Positions 16,679 through 24,762 of a stretch of DNA of 64,000 bases are shown in pieces. The notes beneath the pieces were generated by a model, which was not told the DNA's origin, did not search any database, and saw only the letters and a program-made list of their open reading frames with translations. Source of the DNA: a bacterium (lineage in GTDB: Bacteria > UBP7 > UBA6624); contig PBAU01000003.1 in the NCBI GenBank assembly GCA_002716355.1, forward strand, positions 62,001-126,000, given 5' to 3'. Both the position numbers and the translations under genes were made by a program. Position 1 is the first letter of the stretch. The number at the start of each line of letters is the position of its first letter.

Positions 16679-18331
16679 ATTAAGCAGTCTTTTCTTTTCA
16701 ATCGAGGTAAGTGCAAGTAATATTATTAGCTTTAATGCTGGCAGGCCTATGCCCAAAGGCATCCACCAATTGCTGCTTTCTGTCATCAACTTGTATGTTG
16801 ATCCAGAAAGCAATCCCAAGCCTACAGCTGGAAGGAAGATTGATATCCAGGCTGGATAATTATCTGCAGAATCTAGTTTTTTAGAGAGAGGCAATGCAGG
16901 GTTTAATATTGTGTCAAGCTTTATAGCGAGAAGGCAATCAAGAACAAGGGAAACTATCATTGTTATTGTGTATTTGAATAAAAGAGGCTCGTTAACCCCA
17001 TGGAAGAGCAAATGAACTGTTAGGCCGTAAAGGATAGTTATTGGCCCTAGGTATATTAGCCATGTTAAAAAAAGTGAGCACCTATGTATGAAAAGGGGAT
17101 CTATTGGCAGTGAGAGAAACCTCAGCCCCCCATCACCATGTTTAGCGTACCTAAACTGATGGACAAAGCTTGTTGAGCCTAATATACCAATTGCAGGTAT
17201 CAATGCAGAAAAACCAATCATAAGCCTCCTGCCCCACGTAACTTGATTATCTGGGCTTATTATGTGTGACATTTCTCCAGGCCTATACCATGCAATTAAA
17301 AAAGGTATGGCCAGGAGAACGTACAAAGGGGGTATGTTTTGTTTCAGTCTTTCTTCCCATTGGAGATGCCTGAAGAGTATATGCATAACGGCTCCTCTTT
17401 TCCCAAAGATTTTTGGCCAGAGTCTGGCGATGGAATACCTCTTTATTTTTCTCTTTGCTATCTCTTTGCTTAGTAAGAAATCAAATGATTTGATCGCTGG
17501 AACCAGCAGCACTGCTGATAATGTTATTGCGCCTAATGTTGTCAGTCCATATTGCGAAACGTATGATGGTAAGCCGTTTATGAATTCAAACATTATTGAA
17601 AACCAAAGTGGAGGTAGGTACCATGTAGCTGCACCAGGATCTAAATCCAATCTAAGAGCGAGAGAGTCTGTGTGTCCAGTGCTCGACCATATAACGAATG
17701 CTCCTAAAACAGAAACCATCATCATGCTTGTTATCCAAGATATATGAGGTCTGATTATTTTTAACCTCCATAGGGACGAATAGAAAAGTATAGTAAAAGA
17801 TTGCGTGAATGCTGTAAAAGATATTGAGACCAAGCAGAGCCCAATTATGGATTTTATAATCTCAAAAACAGCTGATCCATTTAAGCCAGAATTTATTATT
17901 GGTTTTATTTGTAAAAAAATAACTGATGGTAAATTAAAAAACACAGACCATATCACACCAAATATAAACAGTACAAAAAGTTTTGCTTTAGCAAAGTCAC
18001 TAGGAGACAAAGGTAAAGCTCTAAGGAGAAGATTTCCCTGATGTGAAAGTATCAAATGTCCCATGTTTAATGCTGTAAACCCTAAAAGCACAAAGAAGAG
18101 AAGAGAGAGAGCGACGAAGTTAGTTGTTATCATTGAGCCATATTGCCAAAGTACCGAAAAAACATAACCTATTGCAGAGAGGGCCAAGAGAGGAATTAGA
18201 AAACCTATCGTTTCTATGGTTTTTGATTGAAGTAGCTTTTCTAACGTTCCTCCAATTTTTATTGACATGCCTCTTCTGAATGATATAAGCTCCATTCTGA
18301 GGAGTGCATTGAATGAAGATCTATCCTTCAA
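16670..18331 (-). CDS. ABC-2 type transporter permease
   Basis: 553 residues with about ten or more hydrophobic membrane spans spread along the chain (for example 'TIGFLIPLLALSAIGYVFSVL', read across about 40-60, and several spans at about 370-550). It lacks a recognisable enzymatic motif. Its start overlaps the stop of the ATPase gene (ATGA at 18328-18331), so the pair forms one exporter. ABC-2 exporters of this layout move lipids, polysaccharides, antibiotics or other hydrophobic substrates; the substrate here is unknown. Family assignment rests on the coupled ATPase and membrane topology. Confidence 0.8.
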   Translation of the reverse strand: MKDRSSFNALLRMELISFRRGMSIKIGGTLEKLLQSKTIETIGFLIPLLALSAIGYVFSVLWQYGSMITTNFVALSLLFFVLLGFTALNMGHLILSHQGNLLLRALPLSPSDFAKAKLFVLFIFGVIWSVFFNLPSVIFLQIKPIINSGLNGSAVFEIIKSIIGLCLVSISFTAFTQSFTILFYSSLWRLKIIRPHISWITSMMMVSVLGAFVIWSSTGHTDSLALRLDLDPGAATWYLPPLWFSIMFEFINGLPSYVSQYGLTTLGAITLSAVLLVPAIKSFDFLLSKEIAKRKIKRYSIARLWPKIFGKRGAVMHILFRHLQWEERLKQNIPPLYVLLAIPFLIAWYRPGEMSHIISPDNQVTWGRRLMIGFSALIPAIGILGSTSFVHQFRYAKHGDGGLRFLSLPIDPLFIHRCSLFLTWLIYLGPITILYGLTVHLLFHGVNEPLLFKYTITMIVSLVLDCLLAIKLDTILNPALPLSKKLDSADNYPAWISIFLPAVGLGLLSGSTYKLMTESSNWWMPLGIGLPALKLIILLALTSIEKKRLLNLR

Positions 18332-19080
18332 AGCCTTTCTATTATTTCTTGAGAGAGATCAAAATAGCTTTTTTCTTGAGCTTCTTTTCTGAATAATTTT
18401 TCTAACTTCCCAGGGTTTTTTTCAATTTCTTCACGTTCAAGGTTGTGTTTTATTTGGCCGTCGATGAGGATTGTTACTTTATCGCAAACTCTTTCAACAA
18501 CCTCTACTATATGACTTGAGTAAATGATGGTCTTGCCTTGTTTTGAAAAGTCTTGTATAAGGTCACGGAAAACCAACACTGCATTAACATCCATTCCTGA
18601 TAAAGGTTCATCAAGAAGCAAAACTTCTGGATTATGGATAACTGAAGATGATATCATTATCTTTTGCTTCATGCCCCTGGAGAAAGAAGACATTTTTTCA
18701 TGAATTACATGTCCAAGTTGAAAAAGGTCCAATAGGTCGTCGATTCGCTTTTGGGTTTCATCTCTAGACATTTCATGAATCTCTCCAATGACATGAAGGA
18801 ATTCATGTGGTGTTAGGTGTTCATAAATAGTCAGCTCTTCCGGGACAAAGCCTACAAGTTTTCTAGCCTCTATTGGGTTTTTGTATGGGTTTATGCCATG
18901 TATCTTTACCGTTCCAGAGTCCGGCTTTAATAACCCTAAAAGAAGTTTGATCGTAGTTGACTTCCCTGCACCATTTGGACCTAGATAGCCATGTATCATT
19001 CCAGGATTCACCTTAAGGGATATGTCTTTTAGGACATTATTGTCACCATAGGACATTTTTATATTTTTGATCTCTATCAT
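18328..19080 (-). CDS. ABC transporter ATP-binding protein (ABC-2 exporter)
   Basis: 250-residue ATPase. Walker A is 'GYLGPNGAGKSTTIK', the signature is 'SSFSRGMKQKIMISS' and Walker B is 'PEVLLLDEPLSGMD', followed by the switch His in 'IIYSSHIVE'. The start of the signature motif (SFSRG rather than LSGGQ) is typical of CcmA/NatA-like exporter ATPases. It drives the permease encoded immediately downstream, with which it overlaps by four bases. Located on the inner face of the cytoplasmic membrane. Substrate unknown. Confidence 0.93.
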   Translation of the reverse strand: MIEIKNIKMSYGDNNVLKDISLKVNPGMIHGYLGPNGAGKSTTIKLLLGLLKPDSGTVKIHGINPYKNPIEARKLVGFVPEELTIYEHLTPHEFLHVIGEIHEMSRDETQKRIDDLLDLFQLGHVIHEKMSSFSRGMKQKIMISSSVIHNPEVLLLDEPLSGMDVNAVLVFRDLIQDFSKQGKTIIYSSHIVEVVERVCDKVTILIDGQIKHNLEREEIEKNPGKLEKLFRKEAQEKSYFDLSQEIIERL

Positions 19081-19095
19081 CGTTACTGATTCTAA

Positions 19096-19320
19096 TTATT
19101 TTATTATGGTTCCAATTCCAAGTCTATACAAAATCGTGACTAACAAAGAAATAATTATCATTGACGATATTGGAATGTATATGCTTATGTTGTTTTTTTT
19201 AATAAAAATGTCTCCAGGCAACTTAAAAAGCTGTAATCCGTTATTTTCCAAAAGGTAAGCAAAAGCCGAAGCGATTAAAAAGAAAACCGCAATAAGCAAG
19301 CTCAAACGAGAAAAGTTCAT
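19096..19320 (-). CDS. DUF2905 family small membrane protein
   Basis: 74 residues, mostly membrane. An N-terminal span (about 5-24) and a C-terminal span (about 50-68) flank 'LPGDIFIKKNNISIYIPI', which matches the conserved 'LPGDI' plus 'FYFPL'-like core of DUF2905. Function of the family is unknown. It overlaps the upstream RusA gene by four bases (19317-19320), so it belongs to the yebC-rusA transcript. Confidence 0.82.
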   Translation of the reverse strand: MNFSRLSLLIAVFFLIASAFAYLLENNGLQLFKLPGDIFIKKNNISIYIPISSMIIISLLVTILYRLGIGTIIK

Positions 19321-19754
19321 GAAATTTCGGGAAGCGCATATATTTCAACTTCTAACCTTGGCGGCTCGCCTTGTGCTGCTATCCTTTTCTTGATAACCAA
19401 TTCGGCAATTTGACCGTCATCATGATAAAGAACTCCATTAAGGCCATCTTTTACTGATTTTGCAATATTGTCTGCGTCAGGCCTTTTTGCATGATGTCTT
19501 TCCGGTCTCGGATTTGTTTTTCTGTACTGGCTTTTCGGACATGGAAAATAAGCTTTAACTTTTAGCCCTATTGCGCCTTCCATTAGTTTTTCAAAGCCTA
19601 TTTTTTCAAGTTCTTTTTTTGCTATGTATGAAATGTCAGCTTTATAAACCCTGCTAGCTTGAGGATCAACTGCAGATACATATTTTCCCCTTCTGTAAAA
19701 TCTCGGTCTACCTTGGGCTACAGGTTTTCCAGGAATTGTAAATCGTATCCTCAT
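19317..19754 (-). CDS. RusA-family Holliday junction resolvase
   Basis: 145 residues. RusA proteins are dimeric metal-dependent endonucleases that cut four-way DNA junctions. The catalytic acidic motif 'RPDADNIAKSVKDGLNG' with 'LYHDDGQI' places three Asp residues as in RusA, and the N-terminal beta strand 'IRFTIPGKPVAQGRPRF' is typical of the family. It overlaps yebC by four bases (ATGA). RusA is usually phage-derived, yet no phage genes surround it. In many bacteria the gene next to yebC is ruvC, the housekeeping resolvase, so this may be a replacement for RuvC (inference). Confidence 0.88.
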   Translation of the reverse strand: MRIRFTIPGKPVAQGRPRFYRRGKYVSAVDPQASRVYKADISYIAKKELEKIGFEKLMEGAIGLKVKAYFPCPKSQYRKTNPRPERHHAKRPDADNIAKSVKDGLNGVLYHDDGQIAELVIKKRIAAQGEPPRLEVEIYALPEIS

Positions 19755-20491
19755 AGCGTTAAAACTTCTTCATCAATGTCTAAATTTGTCCATACACAAT
19801 TCACATCATCAAGATCTTCAAGCTGTTCTAGAAGTTCAATAATTGAATTTTGTTTTTCTCTGTTTGCAATTAGGTTTTCTGGATCAAAGATTATTCTTGT
19901 TGTTGTCTCGCTGCCAGTTTGTTTTTTTAGAGCTTCGTTAGCTTCGGATGTTAGGCTTAATGGGACGGTGACAATAGTTTCATCTTGAAAATTTTCAACT
20001 TTTAAATAATCTTCAATTCCTGAATCTATAAGCATCTCAAGGATTTTTTCTTCATTTATTTTTTTAAAAATTTTAATCATTCCGCATTTTTTGAAAAGGT
20101 ATGAAACTGCTCCTGAGCTTGCAAGGCTTCCACCTTTTTTGTTCAGGACTGTCCTGACTTCAGCAGCAGCTCTGTTCTTATTATCTGTCATTATTTCTAT
20201 AAGTATTCCAACACCGCCTGGAGCATAAGCCTCATAAAGAGCTTTTTCAAAAGAGTTTGCTTCAGAGCTTAATGCTGCTTTTATTGAGGATTTTATTTTT
20301 TCTTTTGGGAAATTTATTTCTTTTGCTCTTTCTATTGCTGACCGCAGTGAGAAGTTGAAATTCGGATCTGAGCCACCCTCTTTGACGGCAACCATTATTT
20401 CTCTAGAAACTTTGGCAAAAGCCTTCCCCCTTTTGGCATCAACTGCTGCTTTTCTATGCTGTATGTTCGCCCATTTGCTGTGTCCAGCCAT
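19751..20491 (-). CDS. yebC: YebC/PmpR family protein
   Basis: 246 residues, full length. It begins with the hallmark 'MAGHSKWANIQHRKAAVDAKRGK' region (residues 1-23), followed by 'GGSDPNFNFSLRSAIERAK' and the middle 'YEAYAPGGVGILIE'. The family was long annotated as a transcriptional regulator; recent work on relatives links it to translation of difficult motifs such as polyproline. It lies between mlaD and rusA on the minus strand, two bases after mlaD is read in the other order, and is ATGA-coupled to rusA. Confidence 0.95.
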   Translation of the reverse strand: MAGHSKWANIQHRKAAVDAKRGKAFAKVSREIMVAVKEGGSDPNFNFSLRSAIERAKEINFPKEKIKSSIKAALSSEANSFEKALYEAYAPGGVGILIEIMTDNKNRAAAEVRTVLNKKGGSLASSGAVSYLFKKCGMIKIFKKINEEKILEMLIDSGIEDYLKVENFQDETIVTVPLSLTSEANEALKKQTGSETTTRIIFDPENLIANREKQNSIIELLEQLEDLDDVNCVWTNLDIDEEVLTL

Positions 20492-20493
20492 AA

Positions 20494-21882
20494 TTAAAAA
20501 TTATGTTGAATTCCTGAAAAAATTGTTTGTTCAGAGTTTTGAATTTTTTCAAGACCGATGACTATGTTTGTTGATTTAGAAACAGGTATACCTAATTTTA
20601 TTTTTAAGTTCATGTCTAGATTTTCTGGCCACCATGCTACCGTTTTAAAATTTATATTTTGATTAAGCGATATTTCAGCAGCTGTTTCACCTCTGAACCT
20701 TCCAGCTCCAAGATTAACTTTTCTTCCTTTCAGTCCAGCAAAAAAATTGGTTTGAGATTCATTCCACCATTCCTGATTAAGGCCAAGGTACCAATCATTT
20801 TTGAAGAATTGAAATTCAAGTTCACTTCCTAGACTTTTTGACTGTGTACTTTCATTGTCTAGATGGAAAATACTTATATTCGATTTTCTTTCAATTTGGT
20901 TTATGCTTGAAAATGTCTCATTTATTGAAGATGTAGCATTGTTAATGTTTTCTGCCATATCTTGAACATCCTCAAGAAAGCTTTCTTTGGAAAGTTCAGA
21001 GGTGATTGTTGCAATGTTATCTAAGACATTGTTAATTTCTTTCTCTATGTTGTTTAGTCTTGAATTCATTGACAAGCCTTCAATTTCATTTTGCAAAGAA
21101 GAAATTGTTTCATTTGCATTTTCAACAATAGATTTTATTTGGTCAGGAAGACCCTCTGTAGCTTGATCCATGTTTGAACTTGTGTTATCAAGATTCGCCA
21201 CAACGCTGTCTGTTTTTTCTGTGATTTCCTTTACGGACTCTCTTAATTCTTTTGTCATCTGGTCTATGTTGCCAATTGTTGAGCTTAGTTTAGGGCCAAT
21301 ATCTTTCATGGTTACATTCATCTCTTCAAGAATTTTATTTACACCTAAAAGGGTTGTTGTTCTTAGCTGCTTTATGACTCCCTCTAATTCTTTTACAGCA
21401 TCATCAAGATTTGGCGTTGCTTCATATATCCCTATAGCTGTTGCTCCATTTTGCAGATATCCGCCAGGTACGTTTTCATTACACCCTGACTCTTCATCAC
21501 CTGTAAGTTCTTTCGGCAGTTCTTTTGCAGCTGTTGGACAGCTGTATATATCCAAAGAAGCATCCCCTAACAGACTTCCTGTATTGATTGTGTAGTAGCT
21601 TCTATTGGAAATTTTAATGCCTTTGTATAAGCCTAAATAAACACGTGCCCCTCCAATTTCAGGATCACTAATTACGTTATTGACTGTTCCGACTCTTACT
21701 CCATTTTGCCTTACATCAGCTCCTCTAACAAGCCCCTTTACATTTCTAAATTTAACATTTACCTCAAGGCCTTTCCTGGATTCGATTGTGTTCCAGCTGA
21801 ACCAGAAGACCAAGCCAACCAGTATTGATATTGTTAAAAATACAAAAAAACCAAGCCTTATTAAGTGTGATTGATTATTCAT
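20494..21882 (-). CDS. mlaD: MlaD-type MCE domain lipid transport protein
   Basis: 462 residues. An N-terminal membrane anchor (about 8-28) is followed by one MCE domain beginning 'GLEVNVKFRNVKGLVRGADVRQNG' (within about 40-130), then a long Thr/Glu/Asn-rich coiled-coil-like stretch (about 155-320), and a C-terminal part with alternating hydrophobic residues that could be beta-barrel-like ('DWYLGLNQEWW', 'VGRFRGETAAE'-like strands). MCE proteins form a hexameric tunnel carrying phospholipids across the periplasm. The length and coiled coil are closer to needle-forming MCE proteins than to short E. coli MlaD. Downstream of mlaE and mlaF in one transcript; no mlaB or mlaC is nearby. Confidence 0.9.
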   Translation of the reverse strand: MNNQSHLIRLGFFVFLTISILVGLVFWFSWNTIESRKGLEVNVKFRNVKGLVRGADVRQNGVRVGTVNNVISDPEIGGARVYLGLYKGIKISNRSYYTINTGSLLGDASLDIYSCPTAAKELPKELTGDEESGCNENVPGGYLQNGATAIGIYEATPNLDDAVKELEGVIKQLRTTTLLGVNKILEEMNVTMKDIGPKLSSTIGNIDQMTKELRESVKEITEKTDSVVANLDNTSSNMDQATEGLPDQIKSIVENANETISSLQNEIEGLSMNSRLNNIEKEINNVLDNIATITSELSKESFLEDVQDMAENINNATSSINETFSSINQIERKSNISIFHLDNESTQSKSLGSELEFQFFKNDWYLGLNQEWWNESQTNFFAGLKGRKVNLGAGRFRGETAAEISLNQNINFKTVAWWPENLDMNLKIKLGIPVSKSTNIVIGLEKIQNSEQTIFSGIQHNF

Positions 21883-21909
21883 CTTTCTTAATTATAAAAT
21901 CCTTATTCA

Positions 21910-22677
21910 TCATGTTGGTAACCCCTTTATAAACTTGCTTAATTTATTTAAATTCGAATCTTTGTAATCCGTTTTTTTTGATTTGATAATTTTTTGTATT
22001 CCTTCCTTGTTTGTAGAAGCTGAAACAATTCCATTTTCAATCAGTATGGTTTTTGTGCAGATTTCAGATATGAAATTCATATCATGGCTGACTATTATTG
22101 AAATCTTGGAATCAGATAAAGATGATTTGATTATTTTGATTATGCTTCTTGATCTTTGTGGATCTAGCCCGGTTGTAGGTTCATCGAATAGTATTATCTC
22201 TGGACTTGTCACCAGCGTTCTAGCTAACCCAACCCTTCTTGCTTGCCCTCCAGACAGCTGGCTAACAAATCTTTTTCTAATGTTTCCAATATCATCAAGA
22301 CCAACTGAGCCAAGCATCCTGTCTATTGTGGAGTCCCATTGTTTTCTTGGCACGCCTGTTGCTTCCATTGCAAATTTAAGGTTGCCTTCAACATTCAAAA
22401 AGTCAAAAAGAGCTCCTGCCTGAAAGACCATGCCTATTTTTTCAGAAATGGCTTTTTTCCTTACAATGGTGTTTTTCCATATTGATTCTCCATTTATTTT
22501 TACATCACCTTCATCTGGCCTAAGCAAACCTCCAATTATTCGTAAAAGTGTTGATTTTCCACATCCGCTTTGTCCAAGTATGCCAAGCACTCCATCAGAT
22601 ATTGAATAATTTAATTTGTCAAGTATGCGCTCGTCAATATTGTGTCCAAAAGATATATTTTCAATTTCTATCTTCAT
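21910..22677 (-). CDS. mlaF: MlaF-type ABC transporter ATPase
   Basis: 255 residues. Walker A 'GILGQSGCGKSTLLR', signature 'QLSGGQARRVGLARTL' and Walker B 'PEIILFDEPTTGLDP' are all intact, with the switch His in 'IIVSHDMNF'. The Q-loop 'GMVFQAGALFDFLNV' is the form typical of MlaF. It powers the MlaE permease, encoded two bases upstream, and transports phospholipid with the MCE protein encoded downstream. The C-terminal tail is Lys-rich. Confidence 0.95.
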   Translation of the reverse strand: MKIEIENISFGHNIDERILDKLNYSISDGVLGILGQSGCGKSTLLRIIGGLLRPDEGDVKINGESIWKNTIVRKKAISEKIGMVFQAGALFDFLNVEGNLKFAMEATGVPRKQWDSTIDRMLGSVGLDDIGNIRKRFVSQLSGGQARRVGLARTLVTSPEIILFDEPTTGLDPQRSRSIIKIIKSSLSDSKISIIVSHDMNFISEICTKTILIENGIVSASTNKEGIQKIIKSKKTDYKDSNLNKLSKFIKGLPT

Positions 22678-22679
22678 AA

Positions 22680-23471
22680 TTAAAAAACAAGTACAGTCAT
22701 AATTAAATTTGCTATGAGTATAAATGTCATAGAACCTACAACTCCTACTTGTATCCTTCTAGAAAGCTCTTCTGAGCTCTGATGAACCGTCCAGCCTTGA
22801 TAAAAACTAACAATGGTGATTATTGCTCCAAATACTATACTTTTATAAATTGAATGATAAAGCTTTTCTATTTCGAAAAGGTCTAATATGGAGAATGTCC
22901 ATGTGCTCCAAGACAAATGAAGCACCCTTTCGGCTGCAAGATATCCAGCAATATTCCCCATTATGCATCCAAGGATGGTTAAGCAAGGTAAAACTGTCAT
23001 GAGTCCAAGCAGTCTTGGAAAAAAAAGAAACTGTATCGGGTCTGTTGAAATGCTCTTAAGCGCTTCTACCTGTTCTGTTATTTTCATAGATCCTATTGAT
23101 GCAGTTATGGCGCTTCCAGTCCTTCCTGCGACCACAAGACCAACAAGTATTGGAACAAGTTGAGTTACAAGCATCTGTGTCACTCCACCACCCATAAACT
23201 CAGCACCTACGCCTGCTCTTCGAACCTCCTCTGCTATTAGGTATGAGGAGGTCACTCCGGCTACTGCGCTGGTTATCGCAACTATTCCGAATGCGTTAAC
23301 CCCAGAGCTGGAGGAAAAGTAAACAAACTCGGAAAAATAATATTTGTATGGAGGATGAAAACCCTCCCATATCGAGGAAACAAAATTACCTATATTCTTA
23401 AAAGCACTTTTACCCAGGTCAGAACTTTGATCCTGTATGCTTTTTCCAATATGTAAGAAGATTTTTTTCAT
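22680..23471 (-). CDS. mlaE: MlaE-type phospholipid ABC permease
   Basis: 263 residues. The core permease signature is 'LVVAGRTGSAITASIGSMKITEQVEAL', read across about 117-143, with 'DPIQFLFFPRLLGLMTVLP' next. About five membrane spans are visible. It forms the membrane part of the retrograde (or anterograde) phospholipid transporter with MlaF and MlaD. First gene of the mlaE-mlaF-mlaD run. Its start lies 25 bp after the midA stop, so midA may be co-transcribed upstream. Confidence 0.95.
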   Translation of the reverse strand: MKKIFLHIGKSIQDQSSDLGKSAFKNIGNFVSSIWEGFHPPYKYYFSEFVYFSSSSGVNAFGIVAITSAVAGVTSSYLIAEEVRRAGVGAEFMGGGVTQMLVTQLVPILVGLVVAGRTGSAITASIGSMKITEQVEALKSISTDPIQFLFFPRLLGLMTVLPCLTILGCIMGNIAGYLAAERVLHLSWSTWTFSILDLFEIEKLYHSIYKSIVFGAIITIVSFYQGWTVHQSSEELSRRIQVGVVGSMTFILIANLIMTVLVF

Positions 23472-23496
23472 TTATTTAATTCTAGATAAATAATTA

Positions 23497-24426
23497 TCAA
23501 ATATCTCCAGTTGCAACTTGAAAAGACTCACCCATTCCAAATGGAGAAATCAGCTCTTTTAGAGCCATTTTATCTTTATAGGACATATCAGGTTTGACAA
23601 TTTCCTCTAAAAGGGGTAATGAAAAATTAGTTAATGTTTTTATTTTGATGTTTTTAAAATCATTTTTTGAACATTCATCCTCAAAAAAGTTCCACCTTAC
23701 ATCAGTTGTCCAATCTGTTTTACCAGGACTGGAAAACGGTTTCAATTGTTTATGACCCTCAAAGCCTCTAAGCGTGTCTCCATAAGGTTCATAAATACCG
23801 TAATCAATAAAAATGAAACTTGATTTTTTAAATTTATTTTTCAAACCTGAAAGGAATCTTTTTAAATTTGGTTGATATTCTAAGATTTTATCTCCATCTG
23901 GTTTTTTTATATTTTTCAAAAAAGTATTATTTTTTTTTATTTTTTCCCATTGGTTTGTCCATTTTTCATCTTTGAAAACCCAATGCTCTTCATGCCAATC
24001 GCCTTTTGAGAATAGAAACCTTCTTGCAGGAAAGGCATCTAGAATTTCTATTCCAACAATTAGGCAGTTCCTGTAAGCCTTTTTGCTTTCAAGGTGCTTG
24101 TTTGGATTTATCGTTTTGGTATTTTTTGAATCAACCCAGTCTATTATTGTGTAATCTGTATTTTTTTTCAAATTTTGAAACTGTCCCGCAAAGTAACCAT
24201 CACCACCTCCAAATTCAAAAACTTTATCGTGTTTCTTTTTTTCAAATTTTAAAGCAATCATCTTTGCCAAGATATCGCTCAGGTGTATTGGGGTATAGAA
24301 ATCACCAGATCCACCAGGCTCTTTCTCTCTTTTCCTGTAGTAGCCTTTTTCTGGATGGTAAAGTGCAATCTCAAGCCATTTATCTGTTCTGTATTTTTTT
24401 GTATTATCAATCCATTCCATTTTCAT
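23497..24426 (-). CDS. MidA-type SAM-dependent methyltransferase
   Basis: About 309 residues from the ATG at 24426. The MidA family (COG1565/DUF185) methylates an arginine of a complex I subunit in mitochondria; the bacterial role is less clear. Features are the N-terminal 'LYHPEKGYY', 'GGSGDFYTPIHLS', a glycine-rich SAM site 'VFEFGGGDGYFAGQF', then 'GIEILDAFPARR' and 'IFIDYGIYE', which match the family order. A longer frame begins at 24477, but it would overlap the divergent gatC promoter. Only 37 bp separate the two start codons. Confidence 0.82.
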   Translation of the reverse strand: MKMEWIDNTKKYRTDKWLEIALYHPEKGYYRKREKEPGGSGDFYTPIHLSDILAKMIALKFEKKKHDKVFEFGGGDGYFAGQFQNLKKNTDYTIIDWVDSKNTKTINPNKHLESKKAYRNCLIVGIEILDAFPARRFLFSKGDWHEEHWVFKDEKWTNQWEKIKKNNTFLKNIKKPDGDKILEYQPNLKRFLSGLKNKFKKSSFIFIDYGIYEPYGDTLRGFEGHKQLKPFSSPGKTDWTTDVRWNFFEDECSKNDFKNIKIKTLTNFSLPLLEEIVKPDMSYKDKMALKELISPFGMGESFQVATGDI

Positions 24427-24428
24427 CT

Positions 24429-24456
24429 TTGATTCTAAAATCCGAATGCTTATAAT
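24429..24456 (+). promoter_or_regulatory. Candidate promoter giving a leaderless gatC-like transcript
   Basis: TTGATT (24429-24434) and a perfect TATAAT (24451-24456) are separated by 16 bp. The -10 box ends only 7 bp before the ATG at 24464, so transcription would start at or next to the start codon. No Shine-Dalgarno is present between them. This long plus-strand gene run (gatC-like to nadC) probably starts here. Confidence 0.45.
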
Positions 24457-24463
24457 TGACTCG

Positions 24464-24760
24464 ATGGCTACAAACAAGAATTATGAAAAAATTGTTGAAA
24501 GGTTAGCGCTTTTGAGCAACCTTAATTTAAATCGAGAAGAAATAAGCCTTCATGCTAAAGATTTCCCTAAACTTTTAAGCTGGATGAATAAAATATCAAC
24601 AGCTGATTTAGCTGAAGATTTTAAAAGCTGTCAGAAACATACAGAAGGCGAAAGCGATACGCCTTTGAGTTCACTTGATCAAGATTTAATCCTTAAAATA
24701 GCAAATAAATCAGAAAATGGTTATGTTTGTGGACCGAAGCCAAAAGGTAGAAAAAGCTAG
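24464..24760 (+). CDS. gatC: GatC-like aminoacyl-tRNA amidotransferase subunit C
   Basis: 98 residues. The GatC family links GatA and GatB in the complex that converts misacylated Glu-tRNA(Gln) or Asp-tRNA(Asn). The pattern matches GatC: an N-terminal helix 'YEKIVERLALLSNLNLNREE', then 'LSWMNKISTADL' and a C-terminal region ending 'NGYVCGPKPKG', similar to the usual 'GFFVVPKV'. Similarity is modest, and gatA and gatB are not in the window, so the call is tentative. The start at 24464 follows a TATAAT by 7 bp. It is followed two bases later by pheS, another tRNA-charging gene. Confidence 0.6.
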   Translation: MATNKNYEKIVERLALLSNLNLNREEISLHAKDFPKLLSWMNKISTADLAEDFKSCQKHTEGESDTPLSSLDQDLILKIANKSENGYVCGPKPKGRKS

Positions 24761-24762
24761 CA

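Noticed and set aside
19317-19754. Prophage remnant around RusA
   Set aside because: The neighbours are all housekeeping genes, with no integrase, capsid or lysis genes and no change in base composition.
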